Below, piece after piece: positions 44,548 through 52,515 of a stretch of DNA of 64,000 nt; positions within the stretch are counted from its first letter, which is position 1, and each line of letters opens with the position of its first letter. The translations under genes were made by a program, and so were the position numbers. Under the pieces are notes generated by a model. It saw nothing but the letters and a program-made list of their open reading frames with translations, did no database searches and had not been told where the DNA came from. This DNA is from Bradyrhizobium sp. ARR65 (GTDB taxonomy: Bacteria; Pseudomonadota; Alphaproteobacteria; Rhizobiales; Xanthobacteraceae). The DNA lies in assembly GCF_000472385.1 (NCBI RefSeq), contig NZ_AWZU01000023.1:272-64271 (forward strand), given 5' to 3'.

Positions 44548-44871
44548 ATGCGGAACGTTCACGACGTCCTCTTCAGAACGCTCGCCGACCCAACCCGGCG
44601 GTCCATCTTCGAGCGGCTGTGCCGTGAAGGAGAGCAGACGGTCGGGGCCCTGACGGCGCGGGCCGGAATCTCGCAACCGGCCGTCTCAAAGCATCTCGGA
44701 GTTTTGAAGCAGGCCGGGCTGGTACGCGACCGCCACGAAGGTCGCCAGACGCATTACAGCGCGCAGCTTGGCGCCTTGGCTCCGCTGATCGACTGGACCA
44801 GCCAAATGGCCGCCTTCTGGCAAAGCCGGTTCGACCACCTCGAAGATCTGCTCAAAAGGATGGACCAATGA
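44548..44871 (+). CDS. ArsR-family transcriptional regulator
   Basis: The 107-residue winged-helix protein has VLFRTLADPTRRSIFERLCREGEQ, TARAGISQPAVSKHLGVLKQAGLV (recognition helix) and DRHEGRQTHYSA (wing). No metal-binding Cys motif is visible, so it is probably of the type that is paired with a SRPBCC protein and responds to a non-metal signal. Its stop overlaps the SRPBCC start in ATGA. A GTG at 44530 would extend it by six residues; the leader would then be very short. Confidence 0.92.
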   Translation: MRNVHDVLFRTLADPTRRSIFERLCREGEQTVGALTARAGISQPAVSKHLGVLKQAGLVRDRHEGRQTHYSAQLGALAPLIDWTSQMAAFWQSRFDHLEDLLKRMDQ

Positions 44872-45296
44872 ACGAAACGTCGGCCGAAACGCTCTCCGTC
44901 GTCGTCGAACGGGAGATACCTCATCCGGTGGAAAAGATCTGGCGGGCGCTGACGCAACCACACCTGATTGAGGAGTGGCTCATGAAAACCGACTTCAAGC
45001 CCGTCGTGGGTCACCGCTTCAATCTGCGCGGAGACTGGGGCGGCGTGCTGGACTGCGAAGTCCTTGCGATCGAGCCGAACAGAACGCTGTCCTACACCTG
45101 GAATTTTGCGCATGACGATGCGGCGTATAATCTGAAGAGCGTGGTGACCTTCACGCTCACCCCAACGAGCACTGGCACCCATCTGCGCATGGAGCAATCG
45201 GGCTTCCGACCGGATCAGAAGCAGGCCTATGGGGGCGCCAAATACGGTTGGCAGAAGTTCTTCGCAAATCTGGAGCAGCTCCTGGCGCGAGATTGA
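44868..45296 (+). CDS. SRPBCC / AHSA1 domain protein
   Basis: The protein has 142 residues with the helix-grip START-like fold: VEREIPHPVEKIWRALTQPHLIEEWLM, FKPVVGHRFNLRG, and a later SVVTFTLTPTSTGTHLRMEQSGF, then the C-terminal helix GWQKFFANLEQLL. These Aha1-like proteins bind small hydrophobic ligands. Coupled translation with ArsR is a well-known arrangement. It is cytosolic; the ligand is unknown. Confidence 0.92.
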   Translation: MNETSAETLSVVVEREIPHPVEKIWRALTQPHLIEEWLMKTDFKPVVGHRFNLRGDWGGVLDCEVLAIEPNRTLSYTWNFAHDDAAYNLKSVVTFTLTPTSTGTHLRMEQSGFRPDQKQAYGGAKYGWQKFFANLEQLLARD

Positions 45297-45465
45297 AGTC
45301 GGCGCTCGTGCGGTCTCCGATCTGCTATCTTCTGCTTCGGCTTGCTTGGGAGGTTTCATTGGATTGGAACAAGAGGATTCGGCAGCTCCATCGCTGGCTG
45401 TCGATTGCATTTACGGCGGCCGTCATTGCCAACGGGCGACACACCGGCGGACGGGAGTGACCGCA

Positions 45466-45945
45466 ATGGCCGCCAAGACTTCCAAGATGCCCAAGACGTC
45501 GGCGAAGGTCGCAAAGAAGGCGGCCGCGAAGCGGTGCGCTGCGACCCCGCCCCTCCTTGCCGGCGGCAACCCTCAAATCGCGAAGGGCGAGGGTGATGCT
45601 CGCGTGCAGGCCTACATCGCGGCCATGCCGGGTTGGAAGAGCGGCGTCGGACGGCGCATTGATGCGCTCATCGCACGCACCATCCCGGGCGTGCGCAAGG
45701 CAGTCAAATGGAACTCACCGCTTTACGGGATCGAGGGCCAGGGCTGGATTCTGGGCCTCCATTGTTTCACGAAGTACGTCAAAGTGGCCTTCTTCCGTGG
45801 CACATCGCTGCGCCCTGTCCCGCCCGGCGTGTCCAAGAGCAAGGACACGCGCTATCTGAACATCCATGAGGACGATCAGCTCGACGAAGCTCAGTTCGCC
45901 GCGTGGGTAAAGCAAGCCAGTCAATTGCCTGGCGAGCGAATGTGA
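45466..45945 (+). CDS. DUF1801 domain protein (1)
   Basis: The protein has 159 residues: a basic Lys/Ala-rich N-terminus (about 1-25, like a histone-type tail), then DUF1801 (RVQAYIAAMPGW, ALIARTIPGVRKAVKWNSPLYG, FTKYVKVAFFRGTSLRP, DTRYLNIHEDD, ExQFAAWVKQAS). The fold is frataxin-like but the role is unclear. GGGAG before ATG 45466 is suitable. It lies 170 bp after SRPBCC in the same direction and 44 bp before a second DUF1801 gene, so probably the same operon. Confidence 0.85.
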   Translation: MAAKTSKMPKTSAKVAKKAAAKRCAATPPLLAGGNPQIAKGEGDARVQAYIAAMPGWKSGVGRRIDALIARTIPGVRKAVKWNSPLYGIEGQGWILGLHCFTKYVKVAFFRGTSLRPVPPGVSKSKDTRYLNIHEDDQLDEAQFAAWVKQASQLPGERM

Positions 45946-45988
45946 GCGACCAGTGCGCGATCTTCAAGCGAGGTGAACGACAACAACC

Positions 45989-46420
45989 ATGAAGAAAGTG
46001 ACGACCACCGTGAAGACCACGAAGAGCGACAAGGAAGGAAAAGGCGGAGACTCCCCTTCTCGACTGATAGACGCGAGAATCAAGGAGCTCGGCGACTGGC
46101 GGGGCAAGATGCTCAGCCGGATTCGTGCACTGGTGAAGCAAGCTGATCCTGAGGTCGTCGAGGAGTGGAAATGGAGAGGCGTTCCGGTGTGGTCGCACGA
46201 CGGATTGATCTGCACAGGCGAGACTTACAAGAACATCGTGAAGATGACCTTTGCCAAAGGTGCGGCTCTGAAGGATCCTTCAGGGCTGTTCAATTCCAGT
46301 CTTGACGGAAATACAAGGCGCGCCATCGACTTTCACGAAGGCGACGAGATCGACGAACAGGCATTGAAGACGCTCATTCGCGCTGCCGTGGCCCTGAACA
46401 AGTCAACAGCCCAACGCTAG
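45989..46420 (+). CDS. DUF1801 domain protein (2)
   Basis: The 143-residue DUF1801 protein has an N-terminal basic stretch and the core RIKELGDWRGKMLSRIRAL, VVEEWKWRGVPVWSHDG, YKNIVKMTFAKGAAL, and RRAIDFHEGDEIDEQALK. It is clearly diverged from the gene at 45466 rather than a recent duplicate. It ends the ArsR-SRPBCC-DUF1801-DUF1801 run. Cytosolic, function unknown. Confidence 0.87.
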   Translation: MKKVTTTVKTTKSDKEGKGGDSPSRLIDARIKELGDWRGKMLSRIRALVKQADPEVVEEWKWRGVPVWSHDGLICTGETYKNIVKMTFAKGAALKDPSGLFNSSLDGNTRRAIDFHEGDEIDEQALKTLIRAAVALNKSTAQR

Positions 46421-46470
46421 CGCACTTAGCCGATGAAGCCGGCGAAATCGAACGAGCGCTTTCGACCAAG

Positions 46471-46592
46471 CCGTCATTGCGAGGAGCGAAAGCGACGAAG
46501 CAATCTAGACTGCATCCGCGGAGAAAGTCTGCATTGCTTCGTTGCAGCTCATCGGGCCGCGCGCTTCGCGCGGACCCGTTGGCTCACAATGA
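46471..46592. repeat. Interspersed repeat (cgtcattgcgag family)
   Basis: ccgtcattgcgaggagcgaaagcgacgaagcaatctaga at the left pairs in an inverted way with gcattgcttcgttgcagctc. A gc-rich hairpin (cgcgcgcttcgcgcgg) and a final cacaatgatg resemble the left end in reverse. This is a well-known type of rhizobial/Bradyrhizobium intergenic palindrome, from memory. It lies at the end of the DUF1801 gene. Confidence 0.75.
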
Positions 46593-46836
46593 TGTCGCAG
46601 GTTGAGCGCGCGTTCTCGCGATTGGCACGATCTCGGCGACCGCTCTAAGCCACGCGATCAAGCATTTCTAAAACGCCGCGGCGCGCGGCGGCGATGCTTT
46701 GCATGCGCTGTTATGCCTGTCGCGCTACACGCATGGCCGGCCCCGACATCGCCACGCTGCCAGCGCAAAATCGTCAAAAAACCAAGTCTCAAGAACCTCT
46801 GCTACCCGCGATTGACATCTGCAAGGGGTTCTCGCC
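46593..46836. promoter_or_regulatory. Upstream region of the short RlpA-like gene
   Basis: It contains TTGACA (near 46813) and AAGGGG just before the TTG start. A convincing -10 was not found at the proper spacing, and no coding frame was accepted. Confidence 0.3.
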
Positions 46837-47145
46837 TTGGCTCGTGCTGCTTTCGCTTCCGTACTCGCCTCGTCAGCTCTCCTGTTTGCAATCTCCTCCG
46901 CGCAAGCCGAGTCCGGCCTTGCCTCCTATTACGGCGGCCGTGGTCATGCTGGTGAAATGACATGCGCGCATCGAACCAAACCGTTCGGCAGCATCATCAC
47001 CGTTACGCATGGGGGCCGTTCCATTCAATGTCGCGTCAATGACCGCGGCCCCTTCATCCGCGGGCGCATCATCGACGTATCCATGAGCGCCGCCCGCGCG
47101 CTTGGCATGACGCGGTCGGGCGTAGTCCGTGTCTCGATTGAATGA
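46837..47145 (+). CDS. Short RlpA-like (double-psi beta-barrel) exported protein
   Basis: The protein has 102 residues from a TTG start. A signal peptide (about 1-24, ending AQAES) is followed by a bare RlpA-like barrel: GLASYYGGRGHAGEMTCAHR, KPFGSIITVTHGGRSIQCRVNDRGPF, IIDVSMSAARALGM. Two cysteines probably pair. There is no lipobox, so it is a soluble periplasmic form. AAGGGG lies about 9 bases upstream. It is a likely peptidoglycan-acting or -binding protein; compare the lipoprotein at 40969. Confidence 0.88.
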   Translation: MARAAFASVLASSALLFAISSAQAESGLASYYGGRGHAGEMTCAHRTKPFGSIITVTHGGRSIQCRVNDRGPFIRGRIIDVSMSAARALGMTRSGVVRVSIE

Positions 47146-47147
47146 TC

Positions 47148-47167
47148 GGGCGGCCGTCAAGCCGCCC
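47148..47167. terminator. Hairpin between convergent genes
   Basis: GGGCGGC-CGTCAA-GCCGCCC lies at the joint of two convergent genes, overlapping the small minus-strand gene's end. There is no T tract, so efficiency is uncertain. Confidence 0.45.
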
Positions 47168-47327
47168 AATCCATGATCGCGTCGATGAAGGTCTGGGCCT
47201 GGCGGACCGCGTCGGCTCTTGTGGCGCAGACCCCGACGGTAACTGTTCTGTCCTGGCGAACTGTCCACTTCCAGCCTTGCGGGAAGCCGATCTCGGCTAC
47301 CCAATAAGAGATGCCACGGTGTTTCAC
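47157..47327 (-). CDS. Small hypothetical protein (56 residues, GTG start)
   Basis: The frame starts at GTG 47327 with GGAGATTTTCC directly before it and reads MKHRGISYWVAEIGFPQGW (first residue as Met), then WTVRQDRTVTVGVCATRADAV and RQAQTFIDAIMDWAA. A strand-strand-helix pattern with good hydrophobic spacing supports a real small domain, perhaps like DUF-type WTV proteins seen in rhizobia. No known family can be named. It converges with the short RlpA-like gene. Confidence 0.62.
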   Translation of the reverse strand: MKHRGISYWVAEIGFPQGWKWTVRQDRTVTVGVCATRADAVRQAQTFIDAIMDWAA

Positions 47328-47410
47328 GGAAAATCTCCGGCAACATCACGGGTAATGCGCTAAATCCTTTGCTGTTCCCGCACCAAAGGAGCACCTGTGC
47401 CGGTTGCCGT

Positions 47411-47644
47411 TCAAATCTGCAGCTCGTCGGGCACACTGCCAAATCGCCTCAGCACCGTTGTTCTGAAATCCGGGTAGCCCGTGCGCACGAACGCGATGGC
47501 GCCAGCGTGACCAAGGATCGTCCAATAACCCTTGGCGCGCTCGATTGCGGATGCGGGGCTCGCGCATTTGAAAGGCTCCCCCGCAACGAAGCCCTCGTCG
47601 GTCAGGTCAATCGGCATGGCAATGAATTGGGCGATGTCACCCAC
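47411..47644 (-). CDS. Small hypothetical protein (77 residues, GTG start)
   Basis: GTG 47644 has AGGGA seven bases upstream. The product starts MGDIAQFIAMPIDLTDEG (first residue as Met), then FVAGEPFKCASPASAIERA and GAIAFVRTGYPDFRTTVL. I recall rhizobial proteins of this pattern (FIAVPIDLT.EG..AGE and GHAGAVAFSRSGDP) without known function. A longer frame to 47713 lacks a site. Cytosolic, in line with the HD-domain gene upstream (67 bp). Confidence 0.68.
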   Translation of the reverse strand: MGDIAQFIAMPIDLTDEGFVAGEPFKCASPASAIERAKGYWTILGHAGAIAFVRTGYPDFRTTVLRRFGSVPDELQI

Positions 47645-47713
47645 GGCGTTTCCCTCTATTCTTTTGTAAGAAGCGAATGCCGAATTTCGGCAGGGCATAT
47701 TGACCCAGATCAA

Positions 47714-48550
47714 CTATTGCTGCGGGCCGGACAGCGGGATTTCGCGCTCGGCGCGGAAGACATTAGCGTAAAGGTTGGCAATCCATTGCCGTCCGCTCGA
47801 GGTCTTGTTGAGATAGCCGATTTCGGTCTGGATATGCGGCGCCACGCTATTCCAATAAAACTGCGGATAGCGATGGACGATGTCGGCGGGTGATTCATAG
47901 CCAAGCTGGCGGTTGATGCCGACCTCTTCGAACTCGTGATACAGCGCGTTGGCCTTCCTGATGTAGTTGGGATCGCCGAGTTGCCCGATGAAGTCGGCCG
48001 CACGAACGATCGAGGCCTCCTCGTCATATTGCTGGCCTTCCGATGGCGGAAATCTCGTGCCTTCGATCGCATCGGCGATGCGCTGCTTGTCGAGCGCCGG
48101 CAGGCCATCAATTCGCCTCATGACATAGAGCTTGGAGCGGTCGACATGGTAAGGCATGAGGCCGGCATCCGACGCGCCGCGCGGAAGCGTCACCTTGCCG
48201 CCCGTCTCATCGATCAAGAAGCCATCTTCGCCATCCTCCTCGAACAAGCCGCGCACATAACCGATATCATGGGCGAGGCATGCGATGATGACGTGCGCAT
48301 AATCGTCTGCGCTTACATCCGTGTAGGCCGAGCGACCGCGCAGAATGTCGTGTCCTGCCAGAGTGACCAGCAACGTATGTTCGACATTGTGGTAGAGCGC
48401 GTCGCTGTTTCCGATGCATTCCAGCGCAAGCCGGGCCGCTCCCGGCACGAGGTCCAGGAAATGAGCCTGCGAAGAGCCGAAACGACTTTGCATGAAGCGC
48501 CGGAGAAACTCCTCCAACGCGCCGACCGCCAGCTCAGGTAAAGTGATCAT
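47714..48550 (-). CDS. HD-domain metal-dependent phosphohydrolase-like protein
   Basis: The protein has 278 residues. The HD signature is present: H54 or H58 (YHNVEHT), H94-D95 (CLAHDIGYVRG) and a later Asp (RAADFIGQLGDP). Such enzymes hydrolyse phosphoesters such as cyclic nucleotides or (p)ppGpp; the small regions around the HD do not show RelA/SpoT or HD-GYP features, so the substrate is unknown. It is cytosolic. ATG 48550 (MITLPEL) is chosen; it has a weak site. It may be cotranscribed with the small gene that follows. Confidence 0.85.
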   Translation of the reverse strand: MITLPELAVGALEEFLRRFMQSRFGSSQAHFLDLVPGAARLALECIGNSDALYHNVEHTLLVTLAGHDILRGRSAYTDVSADDYAHVIIACLAHDIGYVRGLFEEDGEDGFLIDETGGKVTLPRGASDAGLMPYHVDRSKLYVMRRIDGLPALDKQRIADAIEGTRFPPSEGQQYDEEASIVRAADFIGQLGDPNYIRKANALYHEFEEVGINRQLGYESPADIVHRYPQFYWNSVAPHIQTEIGYLNKTSSGRQWIANLYANVFRAEREIPLSGPQQ

Positions 48551-49035
48551 GAATGCGGCCCCTCTCCGCTCTGGCAACCGCGCAGATTCCTGACATCCCA
48601 TGTCATCGCCGATCGAGTTCCAGGATAGCGCATCTGCTTGCCGACAACCATAAGCCCGGCGCCATACGGCTTGACAGTCCTTCTCGATCGGAGTTGCATG
48701 AGGCCTGTCGTCAATGGCGACAAATCTCGAGAGAGAGGAGGTTTTGATGACGCCACCTCCGCAGAGACAGCCGCGTAGTGCGACGGGATACGTTCGGACC
48801 GTGGCATAGCGGCGAACACGCGAACGGCACGCCGGGAGAAGGTTTTGCGGGCCGCATCAGTGAGGCAAGGCCCCTTACCTCCCCGGCTGTGTGTCCCGCG
48901 TGAAACTCCCGCATAGAAGAGGCGCAGAGAGTGCGGCCCCGCCGTCGGCGTCCCGCAGCTCAGAGGAGCTGAGCGGAAGCGACATCCCTGAGTCTTCGCA
49001 ACGTCCAGCCGGTGATCGATGAGGATCGCCGCCGC
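48551..49035. other. Intergenic with a candidate promoter and very short frame
   Basis: About 485 bp. TTGACA (48671-48676), a 17-bp spacer and TTGCAT (48694-48699) form a plausible rightward promoter. GAGAGAGGAGG then precedes ATG 48746, opening a 20-codon frame (MTPPPQRQPRSATGYVRTVA). This may be a leader peptide or small RNA. Nothing else convincing. Confidence 0.35.
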
Positions 49036-49917
49036 TCAAGCAACATTGACTTGAGCGCCTGCCTGTTCGTCCGCCGCAAGCGCATCGAGATCGACGAGTT
49101 CCGCACTGTCGGGAGTGCCGTCGCCGTTACCTCCAGTACCGTGAACATGCATCAGGGTCTGCACGCGGCGGGCGTTGAGATAGTCGACATGCTGATGCCG
49201 CAGCGCAAGCGGCAGCAATGTTTTGGGCAGTTCAACCAGCGCGAAGGCAGGCACTTTGCGCACCTCGCTACCTTCGCGCCAGAGCAACGGATTGAGCGTG
49301 TAGATCACTTGCCGCTCGATCTCAGGAACCTTCGGCTGCGCGACCTCGGGCGGTGGCAGCAACGGGACATTGGCATTGCCGGCGCGCGTGCGCATGGCGA
49401 GGCTCCGCAGCTCCCAGCAAACGAGATCGGCGGCCGAGAGCACCTCCCCGCGCACAGCATCGACGCTGGCGGAGAACGTCGTGGCTTCCGGCGACGACAC
49501 CGCGCTTTTGGTTACGGCGTCGACCAGCGCCGCGGCACCGGCGGCAAATCCAGGCACGGCCTGCTCGATCGATGCGGCAAGCGACTCGATCTGGTCGGCC
49601 AGCAATTCGCGCTCGCGCTGCGATCTCGCATCCGCCAGGGCGCGTTCGGTAGCAACGATCTGCTGGTCGATTTCCGCCAGCGCGGCACGCAGGGTCCTGG
49701 CGCGATCCTCCACCAAGCGCAGCTTGGCTTCCGCGCGTTCCAACTTGGCATTGCTGGCGCCGGCCACCGCCAGCCGCTCGGCCTCGGTGCGGTGCTCGGC
49801 GAGCACTGTTTCGGTCGCGTTCAGGCGACCGGCGAGCTTGTCTCGCTCGACCTGCTTGCTCTTGAGCGCAGTCGCGAAGCGCTCGACCGGGCTGAGCTCA
49901 CGCTTGAAGAAGGCCAT
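49036..49917 (-). CDS. Coiled-coil protein of unknown function
   Basis: The protein has 293 residues. Residues about 10-120 are a long coiled coil (LKSKQVERDKLAGRLNATET, LRLVEDRARTLRAALAEIDQ), followed by a helical region (LLADQIESLAASIEQAVPG). The C-terminal part has PLLPPPEVAQPKVPEIERQVI, YTLNPLLWREGSEV and KVPAFALVELP. No signal peptide or membrane segment, so cytosolic. Start 49917 (MAFFKRELSPVER) has GGGGA at a distance of 12; the upstream extension is not convincing. It may be a scaffold. Confidence 0.75.
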   Translation of the reverse strand: MAFFKRELSPVERFATALKSKQVERDKLAGRLNATETVLAEHRTEAERLAVAGASNAKLERAEAKLRLVEDRARTLRAALAEIDQQIVATERALADARSQRERELLADQIESLAASIEQAVPGFAAGAAALVDAVTKSAVSSPEATTFSASVDAVRGEVLSAADLVCWELRSLAMRTRAGNANVPLLPPPEVAQPKVPEIERQVIYTLNPLLWREGSEVRKVPAFALVELPKTLLPLALRHQHVDYLNARRVQTLMHVHGTGGNGDGTPDSAELVDLDALAADEQAGAQVNVA

Positions 49918-50034
49918 GGCAACGTCCCCGCGAAAGGCGCGACGATCTGCCGAATCAACCGGCGGATCCAATGCTACGCGACCTAATCGCGAAGTTGGAT
50001 AAGATTGCGGCTCAGCCGCACGGTCTATACACCG

Positions 50035-50139
50035 CTTTTAGATCATGGCCCGATTAGAGGTCGGATCATGATCTAATCTCTTTGTTTGAGCATGGTCTTT
50101 GCGGAAAACCGGCTTTCCACTTTGCCGGGTCAGGCTCTA
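50035..50139. repeat. gagcatgatc-family palindromic repeat, copy 3
   Basis: atcatggcccgattagaggtcggatcatgat and gaaaaccggctttccactttgccgggtcaggctctag resemble copies at 3-104 and 40783-40926. It lies between two leftward genes, over the end of the L,D-transpeptidase gene, and could act as a terminator. Confidence 0.65.
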
Positions 50140-50787
50140 GCTGCGACGGCCAAAGAGAGCGGCGGTGGAATTTTGACCAGGCGGCAACACGACCACCGTG
50201 GTGCCGAGCTTCACCCGATTGAAGAGATCGACGACGTCCTCGTTGGTCATGCGGATGCAACCGGACGAAATCGCCTGGCCGATATATTCGGGCTGGTTGG
50301 TGCCGTGGATGCGATACAGCGTGTCCTTACCGCCTTCATAGAGATAGAGCGCCCGCGCGCCCAACGGATTGGCCGGACCGCCAGCGACGCGCTTGGGGTA
50401 AGGACCGAGTCGCTCCTGGATCTCCTGAGTCGGAATCCAATCCGGCCACTCGGACATGCGGCCCACGGTGGCGACGCCGGACCACGCCATCGCTTCTTCC
50501 CCCACCGCGACGCCATAGCGGATCGCCTTGCCGTTCGGCAGCACGTAATAGAGGTAGCGCGCGTCGGTATCGACCAGGATCGTGCCCGGCTGCTCCTTGC
50601 GCGTATAATCAACGATGTGCCGCTGGAATTGTTGTGGGATCTGCGCCTGTGCATAGGGCGGATGAGCCAGTAGCTGCCGATCCCTCGGCGTCAAAACCGC
50701 ATCCGATGTCGGTGACAGCGTTGCCTGCATGCAACCGCCAAGCACCAACAGCCCCATCAGCGCCAACGCGTGCCCATACCTCGACAT
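50137..50787 (-). CDS. L,D-transpeptidase (YkuD) lipoprotein
   Basis: The protein has 216 residues with a lipoprotein signal peptide (LLVLGGC, lipid Cys at residue 19) and a YkuD domain: ILVDTDARYLYYVLPNGKAIRYGVAVG, MSEWPDWIPT, and the catalytic HGTNQ...SSGCIRMTNEDVVDL, with the His and Cys. It forms 3-3 peptidoglycan crosslinks or attaches proteins to the wall in the periplasm. The end overlaps a palindromic repeat. Compare the DUF2778 protein at 51215 of similar catalytic type. Confidence 0.95.
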   Translation of the reverse strand: MSRYGHALALMGLLVLGGCMQATLSPTSDAVLTPRDRQLLAHPPYAQAQIPQQFQRHIVDYTRKEQPGTILVDTDARYLYYVLPNGKAIRYGVAVGEEAMAWSGVATVGRMSEWPDWIPTQEIQERLGPYPKRVAGGPANPLGARALYLYEGGKDTLYRIHGTNQPEYIGQAISSGCIRMTNEDVVDLFNRVKLGTTVVVLPPGQNSTAALFGRRS

Positions 50788-50889
50788 CGCCCGCCCTCCA
50801 ACGCTACGTTAACTATATTGGCTGCCTCAATCGTGCTGAAATGATGGCAGCGTACAATCAAACCAACTTGAGCGCGAGTTCGGCCGCGC

Positions 50890-51147
50890 TCACAAAAGCT
50901 TGGAGCTGACGAAAAGCGCACGCACCGCATCGGTCGCCTGCACCGTCAGCATCGCATCGTCTGCAGCGCGCTCCAGCAAAGCGAGAGCATCGCCATACAA
51001 GGAGCGAAACTCCATCCACTCGATCTTGCTGTATTCGGTCAAAAACCGATAGGCCTGACCGACGGTCGCGATCGAAACCGTATCGCCGTTCAACCTGATC
51101 CTGAACGTCGTACGCAGCGGCGTTTCGGAAGCGACCGCCTTGCTCAT
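50890..51147 (-). CDS. DUF982 domain protein
   Basis: The 85-residue protein has the DUF982 type: VSIATVGQAYRFLTEY near the middle and a helical end with ALALLERAADD. It is cytosolic, of unknown function, and common in rhizobia in multiple copies. The start is ATG 51147. It lies downstream of the DUF2778 gene, which ends about 70 bp before its start, in the same direction. Confidence 0.8.
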   Translation of the reverse strand: MSKAVASETPLRTTFRIRLNGDTVSIATVGQAYRFLTEYSKIEWMEFRSLYGDALALLERAADDAMLTVQATDAVRALFVSSKLL

Positions 51148-51214
51148 TTCCGGGTTCGACGACGACACAACAAAGGTCCGAATTCGCGGGACGCATTGCC
51201 CGCGGAGACAAGCG

Positions 51215-52306
51215 TCAAGACTGCGAGGTGGCCCGCTGCGAGGCCGACAATGCATGATTCAGGCTGGGCACGACGACAAGGCGATGGATCTCTCCGTCGT
51301 TGTAGGCCTTCAGGAAACGCTCATAGTTCTTGATCGACACGCAGCCGTTCGAGTCGCCTTCAGGCCCGAGCATGTAGGGGTGCACGAGCAGCCCGGATCG
51401 CCCGAAAATGCTGCTGCCATCGGCCGGCGTCATGCGCAAAGCTGGAACGCCATGAAACAGCTTTTCCCGGGGCTTTAAGTCATACACCGCCGGCGGGGTC
51501 GCACCGACCATCCGCTGGTCGACATGGCCGGGATCGTCTCTTAGGCCGCCCATGCCGGAATGCGCCTCGAGACTCACGCCGCCAGGCAGATAAACGGCGC
51601 GTGCGGAAATGTCGTAGACGGCCGTGGTACTGTCATAGCCGAGCGCCGCGAGATCCGGTCCGTGACGCATCAACCCGCTCTCCGGCGTGAGGGAGGCCAG
51701 CGTGACACGTCCCGGCAGCAAATCCGAGAGCTTGTCGAGCAGCGTGCGGTTGTCCGCTTTCGGCGCATTGTCAGGCTGGCTCGCAGGCAGGCTCGCTTGC
51801 GCGTCCAGGCTTGCTACAACCACCGGGCGCGGTCTCGGCAATGGAATGCCGCTCGCCGTCACCGCTGGCTTGCCCTCGTCGGCCGATTTGGCCTCTTCGG
51901 CGGTTTTGGCGTCCTCGGCCGGCTTGGTATCGATGGATGATCTGACGTCCTCGATCGAGGCAAAGCGCCAATCGCCATACATGAGCTGCTGGGCCAGCAG
52001 GGCCTTGGCGTCCCAAAGCTTGGTCTGGATCGCGGTCAACGCCCGACGATCAAGGGACTGCAGAGCAGGCACGTCCACTGTCCGTTCGCGCCCAGAGATC
52101 GCTGCGAAACGATCCTCGAACAAAAGGTGATCCGACCCGGGGGGCAATGCTGCGGATGCGAAAGAGCTGGTCTGGCTGGAATCAGCAATCCAGGCAGCCG
52201 CTCCCGCTGATATTGCGAGAGCAGCGAGGACAAGCACCAGCCTCTCGGACCGCCCCATGGAGCGGCGCGACGGCAGCCTGTCAGCCTTCGTTGCGTCGAA
52301 AGCCAT
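51215..52306 (-). CDS. DUF2778 (L,D-transpeptidase-like) protein
   Basis: The protein has 363 residues: an N-terminal transmembrane segment (about 22-42: RLVLVLAALAISAGAAAWIA), a disordered Lys/Glu/Ala-Pro linker, and a C-terminal DUF2778 domain. That domain has AVYLPGGVSLEAHSGMGG, LRMTPADG, and a catalytic-type HPYMLGPEGDSNGCVSIKNYERF with His and Cys as in L,D-transpeptidases. It is anchored with the domain in the periplasm. Start 52306 (MAFDATK) is chosen; the upstream frame looks unrelated. Together with 50137 it gives two transpeptidase-type proteins within 2 kb. Confidence 0.9.
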   Translation of the reverse strand: MAFDATKADRLPSRRSMGRSERLVLVLAALAISAGAAAWIADSSQTSSFASAALPPGSDHLLFEDRFAAISGRERTVDVPALQSLDRRALTAIQTKLWDAKALLAQQLMYGDWRFASIEDVRSSIDTKPAEDAKTAEEAKSADEGKPAVTASGIPLPRPRPVVVASLDAQASLPASQPDNAPKADNRTLLDKLSDLLPGRVTLASLTPESGLMRHGPDLAALGYDSTTAVYDISARAVYLPGGVSLEAHSGMGGLRDDPGHVDQRMVGATPPAVYDLKPREKLFHGVPALRMTPADGSSIFGRSGLLVHPYMLGPEGDSNGCVSIKNYERFLKAYNDGEIHRLVVVPSLNHALSASQRATSQS

Positions 52307-52515
52307 CAACTCCCCAAGTCCCAACTCCCTAAGTCCGCACCCCAAAGTCCACGCCTGCGGAGCGAGCGCCCCGCAAGGGATTCTCTACCAGCCAAAGACA
52401 ATATGAGGCCCCAAAGTGCGGCAGATTCGAGACAAGACAGCGCCCATCCCTAGGCTCGCAACCTACTTTCTATCATATCACCTTTGGTTAATCACCTCCT
52501 CAAAGGCCGCCTGCG

